The position numbers were made by a program, and so were the translations under genes. Below, in pieces: positions 44,062 through 55,780 of a stretch of 64,000 nucleotides of DNA (within the stretch, counting starts at the first letter, position 1; every line of letters begins with the position of its first letter). The stretch covers positions 24,676,001-24,740,000 of the forward strand of contig QCXZ01000137.1 in NCBI GenBank assembly GCA_025024175.1, written 5' to 3'. A model generated the notes under the pieces. It saw only the letters and a list, made by a program, of their open reading frames with translations. It ran no database searches and was not told the origin of the DNA. The stretch is from Rhyzopertha dominica (lineage: Eukaryota > Arthropoda > Insecta > Coleoptera > Bostrichidae).

Positions 44062-45605
44062 CGTCTGGCAAACAAAAAAAAAATAACTTTGAGAGGACGA
44101 TGAGCCTTGTGAACGCTAATGATGAGATGCTGATTGGCAAACTTCATCACATCTACTGTTGTCTGTTTAGGTCTTTTTAAACAAGTTGAACCAATTCATA
44201 TTAAAGATGTGCCAAACAGCTTTCATTTTCGTTGGGTTTAAATTCAATGCCAGTACTTCATCATCACCTGCTGTGCCTAGTTCTCAAAGCATAATATACT
44301 TACTTCTAGCAGAATTACTCTTTCTACTGCATAATTTGGGAGCTGTCTGTCACATGAAAAAAACACAAATTTTGATAGCATTCGCTGTTACTTTTTTCTT
44401 TGCATTTGTTTTGCGGTTAATTCGTTGAGAAATCAATCAGATATATCAATTCGAATTATTATGCTAATATAAGGGCAGCATCCATTAAACGAAGTGCTTG
44501 TTATGTAACATTATATTAACAACTGTTCTTTAGTCTTCTGCATAATATTCTCGAGAGTTCCGATGGAGTCCTACCTGTCGTACGGTAGTAAAAATTATTA
44601 AAGAGGATTACCAAAAGATTAAAACTGAGCTCACGCCGCGCCGGTCCCATTTCGCACTGACACATGTCCATACATCGAAATAAAAATAAATACGTTTGAT
44701 AAAGCATCATGTTCATTACAATTATTTGTCTTACACTAATTTATAATGTATTTTTTAAATAGTTTAGAATCGTGTTCCAATATAATTTCTTTATGAAACC
44801 ATAAGAAATTATTTCTTAGTTCATCATACAAAAACCAACCTTCTATAAATTCTTTATTTTTAACAGCTTCTCGAGTTAGTATACATTTTCAAAATACAGC
44901 ATAACCGTAACAAAATTGAACAATATATGGACGAGATTTATAAAATGATGCGTTAAAAGAGATATTAAAGCTCTTGCTTGGCGATTTTGCGGTCCGTAAG
45001 TTTGGATGAATATTGTATTGTATTATATTATATTCGACATGACGTAAGTATATGAAATGATTAGGACGGTTTTCGATTAATTAAAAGGGAAAACAATTCC
45101 GACTTCCTCCGGTTTACGGAATTGTAGACCGAAACAGCAGCACATTAATTTACCGATTACGAAATTGTCATCTTTTTAGGGGCTGCTGAAGCCTACATTT
45201 CATATTGTCGAATAATTGCCCAATACAAAATCCGCATGCATCAAATGAAAATGACGTTGTTCGAAACCTCGTCTAAAATTTGCTATTAATGTATCCATTT
45301 TCATAATCTCGCCGATATTTATGGCTTTATTTATTGCATATTCGTGATACTTGTGTCATTGCAGTTTAAGGAAACGGGAAAAATAAAAAAAGCATGACAG
45401 TAGGTTTTTCTATATTACGTACTAGGAAGAAGAGCAAATAGGAAACTGAAGACAGTATAACGGAACTGATTACATTGTAAGAAATAAAAACAACACTAAG
45501 ACAAGCAAAAAGTAATAGAGCTGTAAGACCATGTGATTTGCCTGTCGAATTGATCAAGCATGCTTTTAACTGGTAATCGAATCCCAACAGACTGTAAGAT
45601 TTCCT
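44062..45605. other. Unannotated DNA
   Basis: An 80-codon hydrophobic plus-strand ORF (44186-44428) and short minus-strand ORFs have no motif. Nothing else seen. Confidence 0.35.
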
Positions 45606-46400
45606 ACATTTAATTCAATTTACAAGGAAACAGAAAACTATAGAGGAATTATCATAACAGCATTGACAGGAAAGTTGCATGGGAGAATTCTCAATATTAG
45701 AATATACAAAGGGATTATGTTAGAAAGAAAATAGGGTTGGTTGCGACCAGTAAGATCATGCATTGATAATATAATATTAATTTGTACTGCTACATCTATC
45801 GGAGAAATTATTAGTAAAAGGAAGGGAAGTAAACCGTACATTCATTGATTTACGCGATGCGTTTGATTCAGTTCCCCTTCAAAAACCATGGACATCAATG
45901 GCAGAGATCAGTATCTGGACACATGTGAATGCTGTAGAAGATTTATATGGAGAAAACAGAGCTGTAGTCATGGTTGCAAACAAATCCTCCATATTTTTTT
46001 TATCCTACAAAGGGTGCTAAACAAAGTTGTTTTCTTTCTACAACTTTATTTAAAATCTTTTTATATCAAGTCCTTAAACAATGTGTATGAAAACGTGACC
46101 CTATATGGGAATCTAGGCAGACAAGAAAAGCATGTATACAGTTAATTTTGTAGATAACCAAATAGTGATTGTGGAAGGTTAACAAGATATGAAATACATG
46201 TTATTAAAAAAACGTGAGGAAGAATGCAACAAATGTGGGTATGATTTGAACACAGACAAAACACAATATATGATAATCTGAGGAAGAGGCCCAAACATTG
46301 AATTGATATGACTACGCATCATTCAGTACAACTACCTAGCGAGGACGGGAAGGAAGGGAAGGATATACTGAGGAAGGCTAGCAAGGAAAAAAGTTAAGAA
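45606..46400 (+). pseudogene. LINE reverse transcriptase remnant (second lineage)
   Basis: Plus-strand RT blocks in order but in changing frames: 'NYRGIIITALTGKLHGRILN' (block 1), 'RSCIDNIIL' at about 45755, 'RTFIDLRDAFDSVP' at about 45840-45880 (first catalytic Asp kept), 'VNAVEDLYGENRAVVMV', then 'NFVDNQIVIVEG' at about 46145, where the YADD/FADD box has become FVDN, and 'KREEECNKCGYDLNTDKTQY' (block 6). The wording differs from the LINEs at 0.1-2.2 kb and 26.4-27.2 kb, so this is a third lineage. The lost catalytic Asp and many frame breaks make it inactive. Confidence 0.7.
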
Positions 46401-47272
46401 CTTTTCTAGATCTGATCATTTAAGTCGTCTTTAGCTTATGTTTCTGAGAACCTTCTCCTCTATATATGTACTAAAATAATGAAATTTCTTTTGGTTTAAA
46501 AATAAAAGCTCTTTGCCATATTCACTTAAAACAAGTCAGACTTGTTAATAACTAGTTAATAAAAAAAAACTACTGCATTTTCGCTTTTTGTCTGCAGTCA
46601 GACCACAATTCTTGCATATTTAGTGCTAGGAAAATATAAAATTTTGAAAGGATTGCATCTTTTACATTATTTGGTTATTTAGCTGACATAGCCGTATTCA
46701 ACATTTATTTGTTTATTTAAGATATGTGTAGGCAGTTGTGTAATGACATATTGAAGGAAAAAAAGGTTGATATAAATTTTTATTGAAATTGGTAACAGCT
46801 TTTAAGAGATTATTTTTAAATCACTCCTAAATAATTAATATATCATGCCGTCAGCATCCTAACTCTGTCTAATTAGTACGATTGCCACACCTNCTAAATT
46901 TTATTCACGCTAATTTATATTTATTATTACATTCTTGCTACATTATTAGGCGCGAAAATTTTTTTACTGTTCTATAGAAATGTTAACACTTTCCACACAA
47001 AATATGGTGCGCCAGCAAGGCCGATGGTTTAAATTTAAATTGATGGAGCTGTAAAAATGCAATGCCATAACATAAATCGCAATTAATTAAAGCCGAATAT
47101 TTACACGAACGAGCAGTATTGAATATACCGAAGCGACTACGCGTGTGAAACGTTAATCTGCTACCCTTTATGGAAGAGCCAAATCGGCTCCAACAATGTC
47201 AGACGTGATTAGCGAATGCGTTTAAATTGTTGAATAGAAGGCAAGAACGGGGCAACGCAGAAAGGAGAACGG

Positions 47273-47280
47273 TGACGTCA
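47273..47280. promoter_or_regulatory. Perfect CRE palindrome TGACGTCA
   Basis: TGACGTCA is the consensus cAMP-response element bound by CREB/ATF proteins. It lies in a GC-richer, CpG-containing block. Confidence 0.35.
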
Positions 47281-48260
47281 AAGGATAGTGTATGGAATAC
47301 ATTAGCTAATGCCTTTCATCGGAGCGGAAATTTCGGAATGAGTCACTGAGGTTGAAATGTAGGTTATATAATGATTCGATCTGGATTCTCTTTCAAACGT
47401 ACTCTTCCATAAAATTAATAAGATATAAGGAAATGCTAAATTATCAACAAATTACAAAATGTTGTCACTGTCGCATTTTTATACCTACTTCTTGAAACTA
47501 CCNCACCTCCTCTTTCAGAAATATTCATACGCGTTTTGAAGCTTGTTATGAGAAAATGTTATCAACGAGATAGATCTCATATGAATGGCGCAGTTGACAA
47601 ATATCGCTCTTTTGTCTTCCTGGCTGTTAATATTCATTTTATAAAATCCACAGTTTTGTTATATTTACCATTGGACGTTTTTGGGACGTCCTAGAATTAT
47701 TGCTTGTTAGTTTTCAATTGTCAATTTGATATGCGAATTCAGATGCGTTGTGTTAGAATATGGCCAAGGAAGAATTAAAAGATGAGATTTTAATTGTGTT
47801 TTCAAGCAATGACTAAGTACTACGCATGGAGAGAGCTGTGTTAAATACGTGCTTAAATAAATAACGAGCACCGATGTAGACGTACTAAATGCGACAAAAT
47901 AAACGAAAAAATATCACCTTTATAAGAAAGGATTCTTGCATTACTTAAATGAACATCGCTAGTTAAGTAACAACCTATTATATTAAATTAATGGAAAGAG
48001 ATAATGTATCGACATCAGGGATATAGGATCAAATCAGTTTTTCCACCATTAAAAAAATTATTTTAAATAATATGTAATTACAATAAGCAAAAGTCGAAAT
48101 TAAACGAAATAATAGATAATAACAAAAATTTTTTTCGACTTTTTTTTGACAATACATGGGCTATACATAAGTGCGATATAAGTACTCTAATTGATAATTA
48201 ATGATAACTTTGAGCATAGACACTAATTGCAAAAGACTGTAAAATCAAAGTTAAAAACCA

Positions 48261-48288
48261 ACGTTTCGTTATAAGCACATTCTTCTGT
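48261..48288 (-). other. Penelope-tail-like motif
   Basis: Minus strand reads CAGAAGAATGTGCTTATAAC then GAAACGTT. The first box has one change from CTGANGA, and the stem is not preserved. Confidence 0.3.
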
Positions 48289-49959
48289 ATTTGGAGGAAG
48301 CAATTTTTGTCCGCTCACAAACTTTTTTAAATCATTGATAATTAGTTCACATTCTACCATTCACTCAGGTTCGTTTATAACAAAATAAATACAACAAATA
48401 GGAGTCGAGTGTACACTGTCAATGATTCTAAACGTGCAACTGTTCGACTGTAGCAGTTTTGCACATTAAGTCTAAGTAGTATACCGTTATCAGGATAGGA
48501 TTTGTTTCGCACATCACTTTTTAGAGTATCTTTAGCTGCAATTATGCGTTTCCTTTTGACACCTTGCCTTATAATATTACTTTGTTATGTAAATTATAAT
48601 CATACGTAAATGAATACTTGCATACACTTTATTTACTTTTAACGCAGGCGTAATTTCTTCATATGTATATGCATTGCAATGTTATGGTGTTTATATGTGT
48701 TAACTCTATACGAAGGAGAATAAACTTGAATATATTTCATATGTTCTACCTTATACATAGTAAAAATTAATGCATCCTTGTAAAGCAAGGAATTTCATAA
48801 TTCATCTAATACTGCAATATGAAATTCAGGACCTGTAAGTACAAAACGGCACTAAAAGCTGAGATGAACGATTTGCTTTGTTTTAACCTTGGAACATAAA
48901 AACCCTTAATAAGTAAACGAAACACCTTACCCTCTATTGTTAACGTTTTAAATATGGCATGTTCTAAGATACTATACAAGCTACACAGTAAAGGCTTATT
49001 TATTGGAGAGCTCCATTTGTTAATTAACTTTTAAACAAGGTAGACATTGTGATAAGATCGGAAGAATATACTTAAGCTTTTTGTTCTGTTTCTCTCATTT
49101 AAACCACTTTTCTTGAACAAGAGGTCGTTTTAAGATCCACTTTCCGATAGCTTTCATATTGACTTAACGTAGTGCACTCGTTTAAAATAACCATCTGCGG
49201 AAAAAAAGCGCAGATACAATTCTTCCTTACAGTTAATTACTTTTCGAAATATGCGAGAAGACACTCGTTCTTTGTTTTGAAGTTCTAACATTGATTTCAT
49301 TTTTTAACAGGTTTTAAATCCATTTCTCCGTTTTTAACCAAGAAGTCGTTATAGCATTGAGAACGATGTCCATTCAGTATTTCTAACAACAAACGATCTG
49401 TATTAATAATTAAATTAAATAACTGAACGAGTCAGCATATTCTAGAGTTTTATCCCTGCATTGGCTGCAATCTGCAATAATAATCCGCAAGATTAGAATA
49501 TTTAACGCACCTTGCAATGGCGTTTATCGTTAAGGATGTATGCGATACGAAGTTGTCGATTTTTCTAAACTTCATTGTTTGCCATTAGTAGTTTTGTAAT
49601 TTAAAATTTCTTTTTTATGGATATCGAAGGTGAGTTATGTTTATCGATCTGAATGATTTTTTTATTATGAAGTTTCATTAAAACGATACTGACATAATTA
49701 ATTAAGTGTTCAAAATGACTATTATTATGATTGAGGTATATCCGAATCCTGTCATGAAATTTATATTTTTTCGCATAATACTCCATTATTAATTCAAACA
49801 CTGACATAAATTATCAGACACTGTTTGGAGGATCCGTCTTTGACAAAAATTACAGGTGTAATATACCTAAACGCAGACTGATAATTTTTGTCAGCTTTTG
49901 AATTAACGACAGCATATTTATGGACGCTAAAAGCATTCACGATCGTATCTTTCCTGAAA

Positions 49960-50140
49960 GTTTGTGTCCATGACCAATGTTTTTGAAATTACTTCATTAA
50001 GTACTGATTGTGCTCTTCCTCCTTCCATAAAAAGGTTCGGCCTTGTACGGTCGGACAATGTTGGTGACCCAATCAACAGGTCGACCACGACCAATTTATC
50101 TTGCCGAAAAATAACTTGTAAGAATGGCAGGAGTCTTTGG
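49960..50140 (-). pseudogene. Possible mariner-type transposase scrap
   Basis: Minus strand: 'IGRGRPVDW' followed in another frame by 'SPTLSDRTRPNLFM' resembles 'WIGRRGTIEWPPRSPDLTxLDFFLW' of the 12-13 kb transposase, with heavy decay. The preceding 'YFSAR' fits the position of the residues before WIGR. Only this one block is visible. Confidence 0.35.
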
Positions 50141-53100
50141 AAATTTGAATGACCAGCTAAATGGATTAGTAATACGACAGTGAAAAAACGTAGGTATCTG
50201 AAGCTAACAGTAACGATATATTATAAAAATGTTATGAGAAAGAAGGGCGGTGTTTTAAAAAGCAAGTTAATTTTCATTAAAGATGTCGATCTAGTTCAAT
50301 AAATATTTTGTTGGCTTGCATGGCCTATGTCTAAGATTTTGTTAAAATTTTATTAACAAATATGTACGGCGCCTCGCGTGGAACAATTACTGTCTTTTGA
50401 ACTTTTTCAGGAATGCAGTGTTATTGAACTTCCGAATTTATAAGTCGAGATCGAATTATGGTTATATTTTCAACTTTGTGTTAAAGTTCTTAATCTTAAG
50501 TTATTTATCTTCCCAAAATAAGTACTAAATTTTCTCACATAAGAATTATAAGTGTCGGCGAAGATTTTTGAGAATGATCTTGAACTGCAAATCCAAGATC
50601 TTTAAAATGTTCNTCTCTCCCGTTTTCAACCGGGCCATAGTTANGCCATTGATCTAGTAGACATAACTGAAGTGTAGGTACTTCTGGATTTGGATTGGAA
50701 GATTCTCCAAAAATGATCGTTGTTGACTATGAACTTCGTTACTTTACATTGTTGAACAAAAGAGCCTATTCTTAAAATAGATACTATTTGGATAAAAGAA
50801 TTAAGAAGTTACTGTGTAATGCGCTTGAAGTTTAATATATATTTTTAATTTATGTGATATTATGTGATTATTGAAAATCAAAATGTCCACCATACTTTTT
50901 AGCAGATAATATACTTTCTGTTTTGAGTTCCAGAACGTTAATATCAGAAGTATGAAAAAGAAATATTTAACAGATATTTTCTTACAATGTCATTATATCA
51001 CTTGATGATATCAAGCTTGTAGCATTTTTATTTTAGCTATAGAAACAACATCATTAAAAAGGTGGTATATGGTATATTCATAGCAAGTTCATCGCATACA
51101 TACAAATAATACATCTACATTATTGCACCCATAAGATTGCTGAAATTATAATACATAATAATAAATCATAACTAAATTAGTAAACCTACCTTGCTATGCA
51201 ACTTAAGTTGCCTATATATACACTTTTAAAAAGGCCCTCCATCTTATCATATCGCCAGAACAATATCTTCGTGGCCTCCGGTCCTTCGTAAAAAACGCTC
51301 ATTCTGTGGCTGGCATCAGAAAGCAGAGCACGTGGACTGTTAGCCTTTAAAAATCGTTCACATTCTGCTAGAGAATAATAATTTCATACCTGCTACAACT
51401 ATCAGAAAGTTGCATCATCCTTCGGTACTGATGAAGAAGATTTGAACCATCCATTTATCTGACGGTAACCTTCGCCAATCGAGGGTCCTACATACGGGCC
51501 ATATCGTTGGAGCTCTGTTCACATTCAATTGCAATCCATAAAACGAATCTGGGCCTCTGTAGAGCCCATCCACGATCTNGTCACCTATATTGCAATCGAG
51601 GGGAACACGAAGGTATCACTTCTAATCATTCCGGACGAGCCATCCACCAGGTTCCTGTAGAGCGCGGCCATTCCATCATAGCGTAAATCTACGTAAATAA
51701 GATAAGTTATAAATCGTGGCACGGAGCAGTTCATACTTACCATTTACTGTTTCTTACACTAACCATTTGTTTTGTGAGTATACTGTAAACTCACGCAAAG
51801 CTTCGCTTGGGGGATTCATGGTTGCTTCCACATTTATTTTTATTAATACGTAATTGCAATATCTATCTGAATGTTAAACCCGGTTCACTTCAATATTTGC
51901 CGACAGGACGTAAAAAGACCGATTGCTCTATTTATTTAAATAGTCCACGATCCATATTTCCAATTTTAAGTGTCGTTGTAAAAATTGATGGCGCCCTTAC
52001 TTGACCCATAGAAATTTTGGACCCACGGATCCCGCTCTACCAACGAAAAGGCTGCCGTTAGCGTGTGTTACAGTAATTTTACGTCACAAGCTATTGGAGA
52101 CCACTTGCAATAATCATTAATGTAATTACCCTGTTAATTTTTTCTGTTCATTCTGTTTGTTTTCTTAAATTGTAACTAGTATAAGTATGTAAGTTACTAT
52201 GAGATCAGGCGGAGTGTCAAAACCGTGTCTGATTATTATTTTCTAAAATTCCTGCTCAGAGATTTATTGAGCAGCTGGTATGTGGTAGGGATGAGATGAC
52301 GGCGGTCTTCATTGGCATATACAGTAATGCAAATTCTATCTGTTGGCTAAACTGTTTTTGAGGAAAACAGTTTTATCCGAATTGGTGACATTTTTTTAAA
52401 TAATTGCGGGTATTCAAAACAATTTTTTCGATTACAACGGTAATTTCTAGAACATTGGAATTATTTTTAATGTGTGTTTAAGTCTTCCAAGTAAACTATA
52501 GATATCGTCGGTCTGGGAAATATACATATAAATTTTAGCTGCTAAAAAAGGATTTTAATCACATTATCTCAGTTTCTCAGTGGCAAAACCATATTATACC
52601 ATTTCTTTCGAAAAGTAAACTTAAAATAGTGAAATACTATTTATCAATCTGTTACTAAACACCTTGACAGCAAAGTACAAATTACATTTGACAGATAAAG
52701 CAAGAAAAAATTGTAGATTCACCAATTCAACGAAGAAACAACATGATATGAAGTAAATAATAAATTGCAGTTTTTTGATAAGCGTAACAATGTTAGTTTA
52801 AAAGTTATTTGCGGTGTTCTCCTAATCTGCTGACAGCTTTGTACACAAGCTGTTGCAGTATATGTTTATTTTCGTTTCGGGGCAGTCATCAATTTTCGCA
52901 AGTAATGGAAACCTGATTTCTCATCAAATATTTAGGTAATGCAACTGTATTGCCTGACGTATGAATACTGGAAAGAGGTTAAAATTAAGCAAGAACTCCA
53001 AAAAAAGATGATGATAATAATAATAATAATGGAGTTAATTGTTTAATGCATTCCGGCATTACCGTATAACTCTCCATTTTGAAAAATTATTCATTATGAT

Positions 53101-53269
53101 TTTAGGTTAAATTTGATATAAGTAACGTTTCCCTATTGCTAACAGAGACATCCCTGTATATTTCATTATTTATTTACGCCAATCGATTCACCTGATAACT
53201 TACTTATTTATTGCACTAGATTGCGCCTTCCAGCAGTAGTAATTTATGCTCTGTACTGCTACCTGACAA
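50141..53269. other. Unannotated DNA with GC-richer block at 51.23-51.68 kb
   Basis: 51230-51680 is GC-richer and, on the minus strand, has broken protein-like frames ('ELQRYGPYVGPSIGEGYRQI', 'WFKSSSSVPKDDA'). It may be an old coding or transposon fragment that I cannot place. GATGGCGCC lies at 51987-51995. (GAT/AAT)n at 53007-53030. N at 50613, 50644 and 51579. Confidence 0.3.
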
Positions 53270-53640
53270 AATTACATCCGTGCGATCCACTTGTGCAGAG
53301 AACAGCGATCGCTTATTAAGTAGGTGGATGATCTATTACCCCCCAACTGTAAACCCCGACTATTTTCAGTTTCAGAAGTTGGCGCCAGACAGGAGACAGG
53401 ATACCTTGACATTTGTTTGTGTTCTCTGTACGGTGCGCTGTCGCGTACCCTCACATAAGACATCTGGAAAAAACGAGTACACTACTGATCATGAACGTCG
53501 ATAAATAACTCTGGGCCGTGTTAAATCGGATTTGGCCATATGGGGATTAAATTGCCAAACGACGGATAACGACTTTCGGGTTAGGTTTCGACAAACCGCA
53601 TTCTGAAATACTGATCCAAACCAGATAAATATCAGAAGCC
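53270..53640. promoter_or_regulatory. GC-richer island, possible regulatory element
   Basis: Distinct from its AT-rich flanks ('CCCCAACTGTAAACCCCGAC', 'GGTGCGCTGTCGCGTACCC'). It includes TTTTCAGTTTC (initiator-like) and GTTGGCGCCAGACAGG. ORFs of 63-74 codons on both strands overlap and look incidental. Function is not evident. Confidence 0.3.
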
Positions 53641-53788
53641 GTATTATTAGTAGTGTTTTAAATACGTACTAACCAGACCCCTAATTGGAAACTGGCTTTT
53701 ATGGCAGTGATTGAATTGATAAACAATGGAATACGTTGAACTCGCAATAAACGAATATTACAAGAATAAATCTACACATTACAAGTTG

Positions 53789-53842
53789 CGAAAACTTTAT
53801 TTAAATACTAAAAGTCGAAAACTTTATTTAAAAACTAAAAGT
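53789..53842. repeat. 27-bp tandem duplication
   Basis: Two adjacent 27-bp units beginning CGAAAACTTTATTTAAA, differing at one position. Confidence 0.85.
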
Positions 53843-54699
53843 TACGATCCACAGAGCTGCAGACACAATTGCTATTAACTAAAACTGAGTATTAATAAGA
53901 TGACCCGTATGTAAGAAATTAACGATCAAAGAAATAAAGCCAATATTTTGCTGTTAGGACGTTTAAATTATATTCTTTTCACTTTCAAATTTTTTTCTTT
54001 CGTGTACATGTAAGTATTTGGTCTAGCCCTACCCAAAGGCTGAGGACGTTATGCGCTCATAAAAGAAGGGTTTTTTGATGAATTCCATATGAAAAATGCT
54101 AAGTGCAATATATACCACCTATTCTACCGCAATGGCAAACTTTAATGAAATGACAGATTTCACCATGAGACTGTGGGCGCATATAAAAATGTAGAGCGAT
54201 GTGTCTGTGCTCTTCACTCTAAATACTTATCTTATAAAAGAGTATACCAACCGACAAATAGATAAACGTAATAAATTCTAATGTACTTATAAGTAAATTT
54301 CATTTAGATCATTTCTTTTACTAACATAATGAAAGGAAAAAATGCCAATACATGAAGAATGCGAAAAGAAAGTTTTACATTGATACATGCAATGCTGTTT
54401 TGCATATAATAGCCTAGGTGCATGATAAGGCCAAAATAATGAAGGTTTTTTTTATAAGAACTCTTCGACGAATGTGAAGTGTCTTATCTTGTAGTTGCTT
54501 ATTTCTAACTTAAACGTCTCGGTAGCAGTTTAGATTTTGTGGACCTCAGAATGCAACTAAAGCGCACACTGATACTGGCAAGAAATCTGCTATGATTGAC
54601 CTAAACAGCATTAAAAATGGTAACTTTACTAATTAGGTAGCGAAAGCCACAACAATTAAATTGTTGATGTATCATGAAACTTAAATAAATAATCTGAAC
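53843..54699. other. Unannotated AT-rich DNA
   Basis: No ORF, transposon motif or structured repeat seen. Confidence 0.4.
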
Positions 54700-55060
54700 C
54701 GCGAAGATGGTTACCACCTCTCCACTATATGGAACCCAATCACACAACGGCTATCCCCACTCTCCCAATCTCTCCCCTCTGTCGTCCAAGCATCCCCACT
54801 CCCTCGTAACGCGCGGTACAACATTACTCTATCGTTTTCGTTCTAGAGAGGGCAGAATCAGTTCTTTTTGAAGAATCAGTTCGCGTGAGTTTCCGTAAAA
54901 GAGTCATTCGTTTCAACAGTTCGTTCTCGAACAATTTAACGATCATACTACCATACAACTATACAACACAAACACACCTACACACCTACGTTGTACCTGT
55001 ACGTTCGAGTAGCTCGTGGCGATTCTCATCTCCCTTGTAGTGATAATACAACGTAGATGC
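54700..55060 (+). promoter_or_regulatory. C-rich promoter-like island
   Basis: The plus strand is pyrimidine-rich ('TCCCCACTCTCCCAATCTC', 'CATCCCCACTCCCTCGTAAC'). Then comes CGCGCGG, two initiator-like AATCAGTTC copies 20-odd bases apart (at about 54859 and 54883), and a leader-like stretch rich in ACAA and CACCTAC. It resembles an insect promoter and 5'UTR, but no splice donor or coding frame follows clearly. Strand is tentative. Confidence 0.35.
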
Positions 55061-55744
55061 ATACGTTGATAATCTTTACTCGCGCTTAGTATTTAGCAAT
55101 CCTGATTGCATCTTAGTTTCTATTAAAATACACCGCAACAGATTAAGTGCCTTAAATATTAACAAAATCATGTTTTTGAACCATAGTCTGTAACTCTGTG
55201 CGCCATTTTTATAGTTATTATAATCATATATGTAAATATAGGTAGATCGTACATGGAAATACGCACAAATGAGAACTTTTTTTTTAATTTTGCCAGTTAC
55301 AATTTTGTTTAAGTTCTTTAACTGTCTGATTATTATTTATTAATATGTTACTTTTGAGACAATAAATGTTTGTTTCTGTGTTATGCAAGTAACTACATGT
55401 ACTGAAAGGTTGAGAGCATATTATAATTCTGCTAATTGAAATCATTAAGATTTATCGATCCATTTCTATCAGAAGCACACATCGCCACAGTTCGCAGCTC
55501 ATCCTGATCGCGTCACGTCAGAATCAGAATTCACGTTCAGTGCCTCTATTGCAAGATTGCAACGTCTTCTACGACTGCCACTACAGACGACACAGTTCAT
55601 TGTTTCTGTGACGCATTTTGGTTCACGAACGACCAACTTTCGATGTCATGAACTAGTTCGCGCAGTTACATCCAAGAGTCGTTCTTTTTAACTCTACCTC
55701 CTTGGGATTTGGTTCGGCTTGGACATGTTTCTCGCGTTCCTGTC
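55061..55744. other. Unannotated DNA, GC-richer from 55.48 kb
   Basis: 55480-55740 ('CCTGATCGCGTCACGTCAG', 'GGTTCGGCTTGGACATG') leads into the motif at 55745 and may be the body of the element that carries it. No coding frame recognised. Confidence 0.3.
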
Positions 55745-55780
55745 CTGATGATGCCCCTTACAAGAGCGGGCGAAACGTCA
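55745..55780 (+). other. Hammerhead-like / Penelope-tail motif
   Basis: CTGATGA, one T, stem GCCC with GGGC (11-base loop), then GAAACGTCA. CTGATGA and GAAA are exact hammerhead core boxes and GTC is a canonical cleavage triplet. The unpaired T before the stem is the same departure seen in the copies at 2570 and 5479. Confidence 0.45.

Larger units (their letters stand above)
46401..49959. other. Unannotated AT-rich DNA with one GC-richer block
   Basis: 47090-47340 is GC-richer and includes a perfect CRE site. A Penelope-tail-like motif lies at 48261-48288 (minus). No ORF over 68 codons. N at 46893 and 47503. Confidence 0.35.

Noticed and set aside
44186..44428. 80-codon hydrophobic ORF
   Set aside because: Composition-driven and without context.
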